Positions 1-6,264 of a DNA stretch of 9,396 bases are shown here, piece after piece. How positions within the stretch are numbered: the stretch's first letter is position 1; each line of letters opens with the position of its first letter. This stretch comes from an uncultured Aquimarina sp. (lineage in GTDB: Bacteria; Bacteroidota; Bacteroidia; Flavobacteriales; Flavobacteriaceae): contig CALGNG010000250.1 of NCBI GenBank assembly GCA_937958735.1, positions 1-9,396 on the forward strand, read 5' to 3'. The notes beneath the pieces were generated by a model. The model saw only the letters and a program-made list of their open reading frames with translations, searched no databases and had not been told where the DNA came from. Both the position numbers and the translations under genes were made by a program.

Positions 1-315
1 AGTGGTAAAAATTACACCAGGTTCTGTTCTAAGATCCACATAATCATTAAGACGTAAATTGCCAATAAGTCCAACATTAAAGCCTAATTGCTTATTGGTT
101 ACAATGTCTTGATTCGAAACATCTAGATTGGCCCTGTCTTCTACATAATCCACTTTAAAATCTAAAGAGTTGAAGCCTAAATAATATCCCCAACGATATT
201 TTTTTTTGTCGTGATTTTGCCTGTTTTGTAAACGTTCTTTGGTAAATATACCTTGAGCACTTATAGTTTGAATACTAAAAAGTACAAAGAAAAGGATGCT
301 TAATTTTTTTATCAT
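1..315 (-). CDS. porT: PorT family type IX secretion / gliding outer-membrane protein (partial, N-terminal 105 residues)
   Basis: This is the N-terminal part of a PorT-type protein, an outer-membrane beta-barrel needed for the type IX secretion system and gliding in Bacteroidota. The gene leaves the window at its left edge. Translation from the ATG at 313-315 gives a signal peptide of about 20 residues (MIKKLSILFF... ending SAQ), then a basic stretch. After it comes the pattern RWGYYLGFNSLDFKVDY, and further on LGFNVGLIGNLRLNDYVDLR, both of which I recognise as typical of flavobacterial PorT. The start lies one base past the ubiE stop codon, so the two genes are very likely co-transcribed and translationally coupled; ubiE-porT is an order I know from flavobacteria. 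The family is usually about 230-240 residues, so more than half is missing. The family call rests on motif memory and context, not an alignment. Confidence 0.85.
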   Translation of the reverse strand, partial: MIKKLSILFFVLFSIQTISAQGIFTKERLQNRQNHDKKKYRWGYYLGFNSLDFKVDYVEDRANLDVSNQDIVTNKQLGFNVGLIGNLRLNDYVDLRTEPGVIFTT

Positions 316-316
316 T

Positions 317-1045
317 TTATTTGCTTGCCGTATAAATTGTTGCTACACCAAAAGTCTGAGGCCTAGCCTTACAGTTTATAAACCCAACTTTCGATAAAAT
401 ATTGTTAAAGGCTTCTCCATAAGGAAAAGCAGCAGCACTTTCGCTAAGGTAAGAATAAGCAACTTTGTCTTTGGAAAAAAGTTTACCTATTAAAGGAAGT
501 ATTATTTTACAATGAAAATGATAGCCCTGTTTAAAAGGGAATTTGGTAGGAATAGAGGTTTCTAGCACAACAAAAATACCTTTAGGTTTTAATACTCTTA
601 AAATTTCTCCCAATCCTTGTTCTAAATTTTCGAAATTACGAACACCAAAAGAAACCGTTACCGCATCAAAATAATTATCGGGATAATCAATTTTTTCCCC
701 ATCTCCCAATACCATTTTAATAGTATTGTCTAGTTTATTTTGTGTCACTTTTTGTTTTCCAACAGAAAGCATTCCAGCAGAAATGTCCAAACCAATAATT
801 TCTTTAGCCCCCGTTTTAACCAAGTTTATAGCTAAATCCCCTGTACCTGTTGCAACATCTAAAACGGTTTTAGGACTAGAATGTGTAACAATGTTTACCA
901 CCCTTCTGCGCCATTTAATATCTATACCAAAAGAAATTACACGGTTTAGCCCATCGTAATTAGTGGAAATAGTATCAAACATAGAAGCTACCTGCTCTTT
1001 TTTGCTTTTAGAAGAATCTTTATAAGGAGTAATCTTATCTACCAT
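317..1045 (-). CDS. ubiE: Demethylmenaquinone methyltransferase (UbiE/MenG family)
   Basis: This SAM-dependent C-methyltransferase makes menaquinone from demethylmenaquinone, the last step of respiratory quinone synthesis; Bacteroidota use menaquinone, so MenG is the relevant role. From the chosen start it has 242 residues. The UbiE signature region MFDTISTNYDGLNRVISFG lies at about 22-40, and the SAM-binding motif I VLDVATGTGDLA at about 61-72. Further on come the acidic GLDIS strand, the GDGEKIDYPDNYFD motif, and AVTVSFGVRNF, all hallmarks of the family. A longer reading with 13 extra residues (from 1084) is open. I chose the internal ATG at 1043-1045 because VDKITPYKD is where family members begin, and because a TAnnTTTG promoter-like box sits inside the extra stretch. 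It is followed directly by porT and is divergent from trkA. Confidence 0.93.
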   Translation of the reverse strand: MVDKITPYKDSSKSKKEQVASMFDTISTNYDGLNRVISFGIDIKWRRRVVNIVTHSSPKTVLDVATGTGDLAINLVKTGAKEIIGLDISAGMLSVGKQKVTQNKLDNTIKMVLGDGEKIDYPDNYFDAVTVSFGVRNFENLEQGLGEILRVLKPKGIFVVLETSIPTKFPFKQGYHFHCKIILPLIGKLFSKDKVAYSYLSESAAAFPYGEAFNNILSKVGFINCKARPQTFGVATIYTASK

Positions 1046-1059
1046 CGAAAAAGTTTGTG

Positions 1060-1067
1060 CAAATATA
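1060..1067 (-). promoter_or_regulatory. Bacteroidetes-type -7 box for ubiE
   Basis: On the minus strand the sequence TATATTTG matches the TAnnTTTG -7 element of Bacteroidota promoters. It lies 14 bases before the proposed ubiE ATG at 1045, which would leave only a very short leader. I see no clear TTG -33 element at the expected distance, so this is a weak call. If real, it rules out the upstream start at 1084. Confidence 0.35.
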
Positions 1068-1133
1068 AGTTTTTGTGGTAGCATGTAATACTTTTTTTAA
1101 AGACTTATAACAAACTAATAATTAGTAAATAGG

Positions 1134-1141
1134 TATATTTG
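1134..1141 (+). promoter_or_regulatory. Bacteroidetes-type -7 box for the trkA-trkH-ypdA operon
   Basis: TATATTTG matches the TAnnTTTG -7 element and ends 44 bases before the trkA ATG at 1186, a normal distance for a flavobacterial leader. No clear TTG -33 element is visible. The same octamer occurs on the opposite strand at 1060-1067, so the 140-bp spacer between ubiE and trkA may hold a divergent promoter pair. Confidence 0.45.
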
Positions 1142-1185
1142 TCTTACTTTTTAGAGGTAAACACCACCTCGTTTATTTTCAATTT

Positions 1186-2535
1186 ATGAAGATTATTATT
1201 GCAGGAGCGGGAGAAGTAGGTTTTCATTTAGCAAAATTACTTTCTTATGAATCACAAGACATCACACTAATAGATACAGATAAGGAGCGTTTGTCGTATG
1301 CTGAAACCCATATCGATATTAGAGGAGTTAAAGGGAATGCTTCTTCTATAGAAGTGTTGAAAAATGCAAACGTAGCTAACGCCGATTTAATTATTGCTGT
1401 TACAGGTATGGAAACTACCAATATTACTATTTGCGTTTTAGCTAACGAATTAGGAGCAAAACAATCTATAGCGCGTATTTCTAATACCGAGTTTATTACC
1501 AATAAAGATAAAATTGGTTTTAAAAAGTTTGGAATAGACGAGTTAATTTCTCCAGAGTTATTAGCTGCTAACGAGATTAGTTTGTTGTTAAACCAGTCCG
1601 CGTTTAACGAAACCTACGAATTTGAAGGAGGAGCATTGACTATGGTAGGTATTACTCTAGCTAAGGAATCTCCATTTATAGGTAAAACAGTAAAAGAATC
1701 GGCACAGATAGTACCACATTTAAAGTTTATACCCATAGCCTTACAACGTAAGGGAACCCAATTTACCATAATACCAAGAGGAAATACCGAATTTAAAGTA
1801 GGGGACGAAGCCTATTTTGTAACTACTAAAGAAGGCGTAAAGCAACTTTCTAAGCTAATAGGAAGAGAAAGAGGTAAAATAAAAGACGTAATGATTCTTG
1901 GAGGAAGTAACATTGGTTTTAATACTGCCAAAGATTTATGTGGTAAGAAATTTAATATAAAACTAGTAGAACGTTTAGCAAATAGAGCTTTTGATTTAGC
2001 AGATAATCTACCTAAAGCATTAGTTATTAATGGAGACGGACGCAATGTGGAACTGTTAGAAGAGGAAAATGTGTACGATATGGACGCATTTATAGCCGTA
2101 ACAGGAAATTCCGAAACTAATATTATTTCCTGTCTAATGGCAAAATCTAAAGGTGTGCCCAAGACTATTGCTTTAGTAGAAAACATGGATTACTTTCAGC
2201 TCTCCCATTCTATAGGAGTCGATACACTAATAAACAAGAAGCTATTAGCCGCAAATTCTATTTTTAGATATGTACGACAAGGAGAAGTTTTAGCCATGAC
2301 TAAGCTAGGAAGCATGAATGCAGAACTTCTAGAATTCGAAGTAAAATATAGCTCTAAAGTAGCCAATACCGTAATTAAAGATATAGATTTTCCTAGAGCA
2401 GCCATTATTGCAGGAATTATTAGAGATAACAAAGGAATGATCCCGTTAGGAGATTTTAAAATACTGCCAGCAGATAAAGTAGTAGTATGTAGTCTACCAA
2501 AATCTATTGTAGAAGTCGAAAAACTATTTGTGTAA
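1186..2535 (+). CDS. trkA: Trk system potassium transporter regulatory subunit TrkA
   Basis: TrkA is the cytoplasmic nucleotide-binding gating subunit of the Trk K+ uptake system; it assembles under the TrkH channel. The 449-residue protein has the usual double layout. The first Rossmann RCK domain begins at the N terminus, with GAGEVG at residues 7-12 and an acidic LID at about 28-30 that would bind the NAD(H) ribose. An RCK_C domain follows at about 140-225. The second Rossmann domain has ILGGSNIG at 237-244, and a second RCK_C runs to the C terminus (roughly 370-449). Length matches full-length TrkA of the E. coli type (about 450). The stop codon TAA shares its last A with the ATG of trkH, so the two subunits are probably made by coupled translation. 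The start is at the first in-frame ATG, directly before the Rossmann strand. Confidence 0.96.
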   Translation: MKIIIAGAGEVGFHLAKLLSYESQDITLIDTDKERLSYAETHIDIRGVKGNASSIEVLKNANVANADLIIAVTGMETTNITICVLANELGAKQSIARISNTEFITNKDKIGFKKFGIDELISPELLAANEISLLLNQSAFNETYEFEGGALTMVGITLAKESPFIGKTVKESAQIVPHLKFIPIALQRKGTQFTIIPRGNTEFKVGDEAYFVTTKEGVKQLSKLIGRERGKIKDVMILGGSNIGFNTAKDLCGKKFNIKLVERLANRAFDLADNLPKALVINGDGRNVELLEEENVYDMDAFIAVTGNSETNIISCLMAKSKGVPKTIALVENMDYFQLSHSIGVDTLINKKLLAANSIFRYVRQGEVLAMTKLGSMNAELLEFEVKYSSKVANTVIKDIDFPRAAIIAGIIRDNKGMIPLGDFKILPADKVVVCSLPKSIVEVEKLFV

Positions 2536-4031
2536 TGCCAAAATTAAATTATAAAATTGTATTACATATATTAGGCGTATTACTCCTAATTAATGGTGGC
2601 TTTATGCTTCTAGCCTCTTTATTAAGTCTAATATATCAAGACGGTGTAACCATAAAAATTACTATAGCAGCATTAGTTACCATGATGGTAGGAGTCGCCT
2701 CTATGTTTTTTACAAGAGAACACAATAAAGACTTAGGAAAAAGAGAAGGGTACCTAGTAGTTACTTTTGGATGGGTGTTTATGTCTTTAAGTGGTACTTT
2801 ACCATACCTATTTACAAACTCCATCCCAGATTTCACTAATGCCTTTTTCGAAACCATATCGGGGTATACAACCACAGGAGCCTCTATTTTGGATGATATA
2901 GAAGCTGTGCCTTACGGAGTGCTGTTTTGGAGAAGTCTTACCCACTGGATAGGAGGTATGGGTATAATAGTATTGGCTATAGCTATATTGCCCTTGTTAG
3001 GAATAGGAGGGATGCAGCTATTTGCTGCAGAAGCCCCAGGACCTAGTGCAGATAAATTACACCCTAGGATTACCGATACGGCTAAAAGATTATGGTATAT
3101 ATATGTAGGATATACTGCCGCAGAAACATTGCTTTTAAAACTAGCAGGGATGAATTTTTTTGATGCCATAAACCATGCCATGAGCACCCTTTCTACAGGA
3201 GGATTCTCTACAAAAAACACTAGTGTAGCCCATTGGAACGATAACCCCGTAATCCAATGGATTATTATTGTATTTATGTTTTTGGCAGGAGCCAACTTTA
3301 TCTTAAGCTATTTTGCTTTTAAAGGAAAATTCAGCAAAGTATTCTCCGACGAAGAATTTAAATATTACGGAAGGTATATACTGTTTTTTAGTATTATGGC
3401 AGGTTTAATTATCTATTTTCAATTCGATCCATCTGCCTCTACTATAGACCACCCAATGGTTTGGGGGCAAGCAGAAAGTGCTTTTAGACATGCTATATTT
3501 CAAATACTAGCCGTAGTAACCACAACAGGCTTTGTGTCCGCAGATTATACCATGTGGACTCCTTTTCTAACCGTATTCTTTTTTGGATTAATGTTCTCTG
3601 GAGGTTCTGCAGGATCTACTTCTGGAGGGATAAAAGTAGTAAGACACATAATAACTATTAAAAACGGATTACTAGAATTTAAAAGAACCCTGCACCCCAA
3701 TGCTATTTTACCAGTACGCTACAATACAAGAGCTGTAGACAAACAAATTGTATTTACTATATTAGGATTCTTTATTCTCTATTTCTTATCTTTTATTATA
3801 GGAGCTTTAGTGTTGGGTGCCTTAGGATTAAATTTCGAATCTGCAATTGGTGGAGCTGCAACCTCTTTAGGAAACGTGGGGCCGGGATTAGGACAATTAA
3901 GTCCAGTAAATAACTTTAACTCCCTACCTGCTGCTGCAAAGTGGTGGTGTTCCTTTCTAATGCTAATAGGCCGTTTAGAACTATTTACCGTACTAATATT
4001 ATTTACTCCTTTTTTCTGGAGAAAACGCTAA
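2535..4031 (+). CDS. trkH: Trk system potassium uptake transmembrane protein TrkH
   Basis: TrkH is the K+-translocating inner-membrane subunit, with four pseudo-repeats of the M1-P-M2 type. The 498-residue protein is hydrophobic throughout, and all four pore-loop filters are visible. The first is TTTGAS with Gly115, the second STGGFS with Gly222, the third VTTTGF with Gly332, and the fourth SLGNVGPG with Gly446. The conserved HWIGGMGIIV segment follows the first pore, and RLELFTVL near the C terminus is also typical. A glycine in each filter supports a working K+ pathway. The gene overlaps trkA by one base (TAATG) and is followed 19 bases later by the YpdA-type gene. Length is normal for TrkH/TrkG. 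Confidence 0.96.
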   Translation: MPKLNYKIVLHILGVLLLINGGFMLLASLLSLIYQDGVTIKITIAALVTMMVGVASMFFTREHNKDLGKREGYLVVTFGWVFMSLSGTLPYLFTNSIPDFTNAFFETISGYTTTGASILDDIEAVPYGVLFWRSLTHWIGGMGIIVLAIAILPLLGIGGMQLFAAEAPGPSADKLHPRITDTAKRLWYIYVGYTAAETLLLKLAGMNFFDAINHAMSTLSTGGFSTKNTSVAHWNDNPVIQWIIIVFMFLAGANFILSYFAFKGKFSKVFSDEEFKYYGRYILFFSIMAGLIIYFQFDPSASTIDHPMVWGQAESAFRHAIFQILAVVTTTGFVSADYTMWTPFLTVFFFGLMFSGGSAGSTSGGIKVVRHIITIKNGLLEFKRTLHPNAILPVRYNTRAVDKQIVFTILGFFILYFLSFIIGALVLGALGLNFESAIGGAATSLGNVGPGLGQLSPVNNFNSLPAAAKWWCSFLMLIGRLELFTVLILFTPFFWRKR

Positions 4032-4050
4032 ACAACAATATTTCTAATTA

Positions 4051-5028
4051 ATGAATAAGCAATACGATATTATAATTATTGGAGGAGGTCCTATAGGTAT
4101 TTGTTGTGCTGTAGAAGCAAAAAATAAAGGACTATCGGTACTTATATTAGAAAAAGGAGTAATCGTAAACTCTATTTATAATTTCCCAGCAAACATGACT
4201 TTTTTCTCTACATCTAAACTATTAGAAATAGGAAATGTCCCGTTTGTATCTCATAATAATAGACCAACAAGAGCAGAAGCTCTAGAGTATTACAGGCGAG
4301 TAGTAGAAAACTGGGAACTAGAAATAGAAACCTTTTGCGAAGTATTATCGTTAAAGCTAGAAGACGGTATATACGATGTAAAAACAAACAAAGGCAATAA
4401 AGTCTCAAAAAACATAATAGTCTGTACAGGTTTTTATGACCATGCTAGGATGTTAGAAATTCCAGGGGAAGAATTAGCCAAAGTAAAACATTATTACGAC
4501 GATGCCCATCCATATGTAGGTAAAAAAGTAATAGTAGTAGGCGCAGCAAATTCGGCATGTGATATTGCTTTAGAATTATACCATAAAAAAGCAGAAATAA
4601 CCATGGTTGTAAGGGGGGGAGATATTAGCCCTCGTGTAAAATATTGGATTAAGCCCAACATATCTAATCGAATAAAAGAAGGAAGTATTAACGCCTATTT
4701 TAATACAGAAATAGAAAAAATAGAAGAAAATAAAGTAATAGTAAACACGCCTAATGGTAAAATAGAATTAGAAAACGATTTTGTATTAGCTATGACGGGC
4801 TACAAGCCAAATTATAGCCTTTTTAATACTTTAGGAATATCCGTAACAAAAACATCTTTAAAAGAACCTATTCATAATCCAATAACGTTAGAAAGTGAAT
4901 TAGCGGGAGTGTACATTGCAGGGGTAATTAAAGCAGGGATGAATACCAGTAAATTTTTTATAGAAAATACAAGAGAAGATGCCAATCTAATAGTTAATGC
5001 AATTCTTCAAAAAAATAAAATTAGCTAA
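4051..5028 (+). CDS. ypdA: YpdA family putative bacillithiol disulfide reductase (FAD/NADPH flavoprotein)
   Basis: This 325-residue flavoprotein belongs to the YpdA/Bdr family. In Firmicutes these enzymes use NADPH and FAD to reduce oxidised bacillithiol. The FAD Rossmann motif GGGPIG is at 11-16. It is followed by the family segment around VNSIYNFPANMTFFSTS and the IGNVPF motif. A second dinucleotide motif VVGAANSACD at 162-171 would bind NADPH, and the C-terminal YIAGVIKAG segment (288-296) closes over FAD. Firmicute YpdA has GGGPCG here, with a cysteine proposed to act in catalysis; this protein has isoleucine there, with two cysteines at 18-19 instead. It has no CxxC pair of the thioredoxin reductase type. 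Probably third gene of the trk operon. Bacillithiol use by this organism is inferred and cannot be shown from the window. Confidence 0.85.
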   Translation: MNKQYDIIIIGGGPIGICCAVEAKNKGLSVLILEKGVIVNSIYNFPANMTFFSTSKLLEIGNVPFVSHNNRPTRAEALEYYRRVVENWELEIETFCEVLSLKLEDGIYDVKTNKGNKVSKNIIVCTGFYDHARMLEIPGEELAKVKHYYDDAHPYVGKKVIVVGAANSACDIALELYHKKAEITMVVRGGDISPRVKYWIKPNISNRIKEGSINAYFNTEIEKIEENKVIVNTPNGKIELENDFVLAMTGYKPNYSLFNTLGISVTKTSLKEPIHNPITLESELAGVYIAGVIKAGMNTSKFFIENTREDANLIVNAILQKNKIS

Positions 5029-5061
5029 GGGACATTCGCAATATATTAGATGCTAATTTTA
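5016..5061 (+). terminator. Possible weak terminator at the end of the trkA-trkH-ypdA operon
   Basis: TAAAATTAGC (5016-5025) is perfectly complementary to GCTAATTTTA (5052-5061), a 10-bp stem with a 26-base loop that overlaps the ypdA stop codon. The right arm ends in four T. The stem is AT-rich and there is no long T tract after it, so termination is only a guess. Confidence 0.35.
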
Positions 5062-5116
5062 ATATGTAGATAACGAAGCATTAAAGTTAAAAAGTTCCAG
5101 TCTATTTAAAGATATG

Positions 5117-5170
5117 TTAAGTCTTGGTTGTTATGAATTTGAAGGTTAAGCTATAGCAACCAAGACTTAA
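5117..5170. repeat. Perfect 14-bp inverted repeat, extended hairpin
   Basis: TTAAGTCTTGGTTG (5117-5130) is the exact reverse complement of CAACCAAGACTTAA (5157-5170). With two G-U pairs the stem extends inward to 5135/5152, giving 19 pairs around a 16-base loop. Neither side is followed by a T tract, so it is not a standard intrinsic terminator. It could be a transcribed RNA hairpin, a REP-like element or the remains of a small mobile element; the sequence does not decide. Confidence 0.7.
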
Positions 5171-5286
5171 AAGTGATTCTTTGCAGAAAACCTTTAAGTT
5201 TATTCGAAACAATTAATATCAAATACTATCTGTTATAAAAACAAAAGCTACCTTTTTAGAGGCCCCTTTATTTTTATAGCGATTAA

Positions 5287-5345
5287 TGTAAACGTCTGTG
5301 CGTGTAAAAAGTCAGTGACTTTCGGATAGGGCACAAGGCGTTACA
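5287..5345. repeat. attC-like bulged stem with a 15-bp inner palindrome
   Basis: TGTAA (5287-5291) pairs with TTACA (5341-5345). CGTC (5293-5296) pairs with GGCG (5337-5340) through one wobble, and TGTGC (5297-5301) pairs with GCACA (5331-5335), leaving single bulged A residues at 5292 and 5336. Inside lies AAAGTCA-G-TGACTTT (5308-5322), perfectly symmetrical about one base. Left AAC and right GTT face each other, as in integron attC sites, and the extrahelical bases also fit. The right box GTTACAC does not match the attC consensus GTTRRRY, and no integrase is present. I call only the structure, not recombination activity. Confidence 0.45.
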
Positions 5346-5368
5346 CTTTTTAGTTTTTAAATTTCAGA

Positions 5369-5406
5369 GTTAAAATAATAAAATTTGTGACGCCAACCTC
5401 ACAAAT
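5369..5406 (-). terminator. Intrinsic terminator for the minus-strand small exported-protein gene
   Basis: On the minus strand ATTTGTGA (5406-5399) and TCACAAAT (5390-5383) form a perfect 8-bp stem around an 8-base loop. It is followed by TTTATTATTTTAA, a T-rich tail. It lies about 70 bases past the stop codon of the gene at 5473-5847. Hairpin plus T tract in the right orientation makes this the best terminator in the window. Confidence 0.6.
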
Positions 5407-5408
5407 AC

Positions 5409-5474
5409 AAAACAACCTTTGCTCAAAACACTGAAAAAGCATTGCGTTTATATAGTTTTAGCAAAAGTTGTTTT
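5409..5474. repeat. Long imperfect hairpin touching the stop codon of the small exported-protein gene
   Basis: AAAACAACCTTTGC (5409-5422) and GCAAAAGTTGTTTT (5461-5474) are complementary at 13 of 14 positions. Pairing can continue inward through AAAAC against GTTTT after a one-base bulge, giving roughly 20 pairs. The right arm contains the first two bases of the minus-strand TAA stop complement. It could protect the 3' end of the message or, with 5287-5345, form part of a recombination-site-like block. Confidence 0.5.
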
Positions 5475-5847
5475 ACTCAGCTATAGTAAAAGTGTAAAAT
5501 ATATGACCATTTTTATCTTTTAATTTGATCCAATTTTCAGGTTTGTTTGGATCAAATATTTTTACATCATTTATATCAGCAATATGAAATCTATTAAACC
5601 AACTTTGAGGGTTTTCTCCATCTTTTTTATATCCAACTTGTCTAGCTAATAAACTATCATTAGGTTTTACCAAAAAAGGAATAGTTACGTTTTGTCTTAT
5701 GTTATATTTAAAAACAGTCGCCTCGAATGTTATTGGTTTTGCTGAGTTATTTTTTACATAAAAATTTGTCATAGGATATCCTCCAATTACAGCGCATCTA
5801 GCACAAAATATACTTAGTGCCACAAGTGTAAAAAATTTTATTTTCAT
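5473..5847 (-). CDS. Small exported protein of unknown function
   Basis: I do not recognise a named family. The 124-residue product begins with a short basic start (MKIK), a hydrophobic run FFTLVALSIF, and then CARC, so it is exported. Cysteines at 15 and 18 suggest a lipoprotein, but neither sits in a standard lipobox: Cys18 follows Arg and Cys15 follows Phe. The mature part is polar, with a GGYPMTNFYVKN segment and mainly beta-like alternation (KPITFEATVFKYN, KPNDSLLARQV). It ends ENWIKLKDKNGHIFYTFTIAE, and I have an impression of similar small proteins in other flavobacteria. It stands alone between hairpin-rich spacers and has its own terminator downstream, as expected of an accessory gene. 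Role unknown. Confidence 0.75.
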   Translation of the reverse strand: MKIKFFTLVALSIFCARCAVIGGYPMTNFYVKNNSAKPITFEATVFKYNIRQNVTIPFLVKPNDSLLARQVGYKKDGENPQSWFNRFHIADINDVKIFDPNKPENWIKLKDKNGHIFYTFTIAE

Positions 5848-5913
5848 CCTAATTAATTTTAATCTTTCTACTTTTATAAATGTTATAAAGTCTTATTTTA
5901 TTTTTGCTAACAT

Positions 5914-5960
5914 TAGAAGTAAACAGCAAGAAAGGCTTGTTATTTAATAACTAGAAGTAA
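5914..5960. repeat. 9-bp direct repeats around a small palindrome
   Basis: TAGAAGTAA occurs at 5914-5922 and again at 5952-5960. The 29 bases between contain AGCAAG/CTTGTT, a short stem (5925-5930 with 5936-5941), and the odd palindrome GTTATT-T-AATAAC (5939-5951), which ends exactly at the second repeat. It lies downstream of the CDGSH gene on the minus strand and upstream of the small exported-protein gene, so it may serve as a weak terminator. The direct repeats could also be a footprint of insertion or slippage. Confidence 0.45.
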
Positions 5961-5981
5961 TAATAAGGATAAAACATTAGA

Positions 5982-6209
5982 CTATTTATTATGAGCTCCA
6001 TCGCAATAAGGTGGGTTATTTGTCTTTTTACAAGTACATAAATAAGCTTCCTTAGCCTCCTCTACCTCAAAAGACATAGAAGGTGTTGCGTTGTGTGCCC
6101 TGTGCGATCCATCGCAAAAGGGTTGACTTTCGCTATGGCTGCAAGTACACCAAGCATATTTTTTATCGGCTTCTAAAGCCACTTTAATGGGTTTTTTATT
6201 CTCGCTCAT
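5982..6209 (-). CDS. Double CDGSH-type iron-sulfur protein
   Basis: The 75-residue soluble protein carries two CDGSH iron-sulfur motifs, each with the full CxCx8CDGxH ligand set (three Cys and one His). The first has Cys21, Cys23, Cys32 and His36 (ends CDGSH). The second has Cys58, Cys60, Cys69 and His73 (ends CDGAH). Each is expected to hold one [2Fe-2S] cluster, with both sites in one chain, as in the CISD3/MiNT type rather than the single-motif mitoNEET dimers. Known relatives are linked to electron or cluster transfer and redox balance, but the bacterial role is not settled. There is no signal peptide or membrane segment. It is probably its own transcription unit, placed between the rsmD hairpin (6265-6292) and the repeat block at 5914-5960. 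Confidence 0.93.
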   Translation of the reverse strand: MSENKKPIKVALEADKKYAWCTCSHSESQPFCDGSHRAHNATPSMSFEVEEAKEAYLCTCKKTNNPPYCDGAHNK

Positions 6210-6264
6210 ATCAATATATTTTTATTTCGATACAATGTAGATACTTCACTCTTAAGATTGAAAT

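Larger units (their letters stand above)
5029..5472. other. Gene-free, hairpin-rich stretch of 444 bp
   Basis: No reading frame here exceeds a dozen or so codons from an ATG on the frames I followed. The stretch contains a series of inverted repeats, each listed separately: 5016-5061, 5117-5170, 5287-5345, 5383-5406 and 5409-5474. Between about 5171 and 5286 I see only AT-rich sequence without clear structure. It separates the plus-strand trk operon from a minus-strand accessory gene, so it is the meeting point of converging transcription. The density of structure is much higher than in the other spacers of the window. Confidence 0.6.

Noticed and set aside
726..959. Plus-strand open frame of 77 codons
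   Set aside because: It lies wholly inside ubiE on the other strand, whose protein motifs are clear; the translation has no family features.
1046..1084. 13 extra N-terminal residues of ubiE from the upstream ATG
   Set aside because: Family members begin at the KITPYKD segment, and the extra stretch contains a promoter-like box.
1245..2432. Minus-strand open frames opposite trkA (85, 124 and 78 codons)
   Set aside because: They are antisense to an intact TrkA with both NAD motifs; composition is that of a shadow frame.
2636..3295. Minus-strand open frames opposite trkH (79 and 127 codons)
   Set aside because: Antisense to an intact TrkH with all four filter motifs.
4214..4408. Minus-strand open frame of 64 codons, Leu-rich
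   Set aside because: Antisense to ypdA; the hydrophobic look comes from reading AT-rich codons backwards.
5250..5280. GC-rich AGAGGCCCCTTT followed by TATTTTTATAG as a plus-strand terminator
   Set aside because: The possible stem leaves only a two-base loop, so a stable hairpin is unlikely.
5029..5472. Small protein gene or CRISPR array in the long spacer
   Set aside because: ATG-started frames are about a dozen codons at most, and the repeats are inverted pairs of different sequence, not regularly spaced direct repeats.
5029..5981. A complete integron or insertion sequence
   Set aside because: No integrase or transposase reading frame and no matched terminal repeats bound the region; only attC-like structure is seen.
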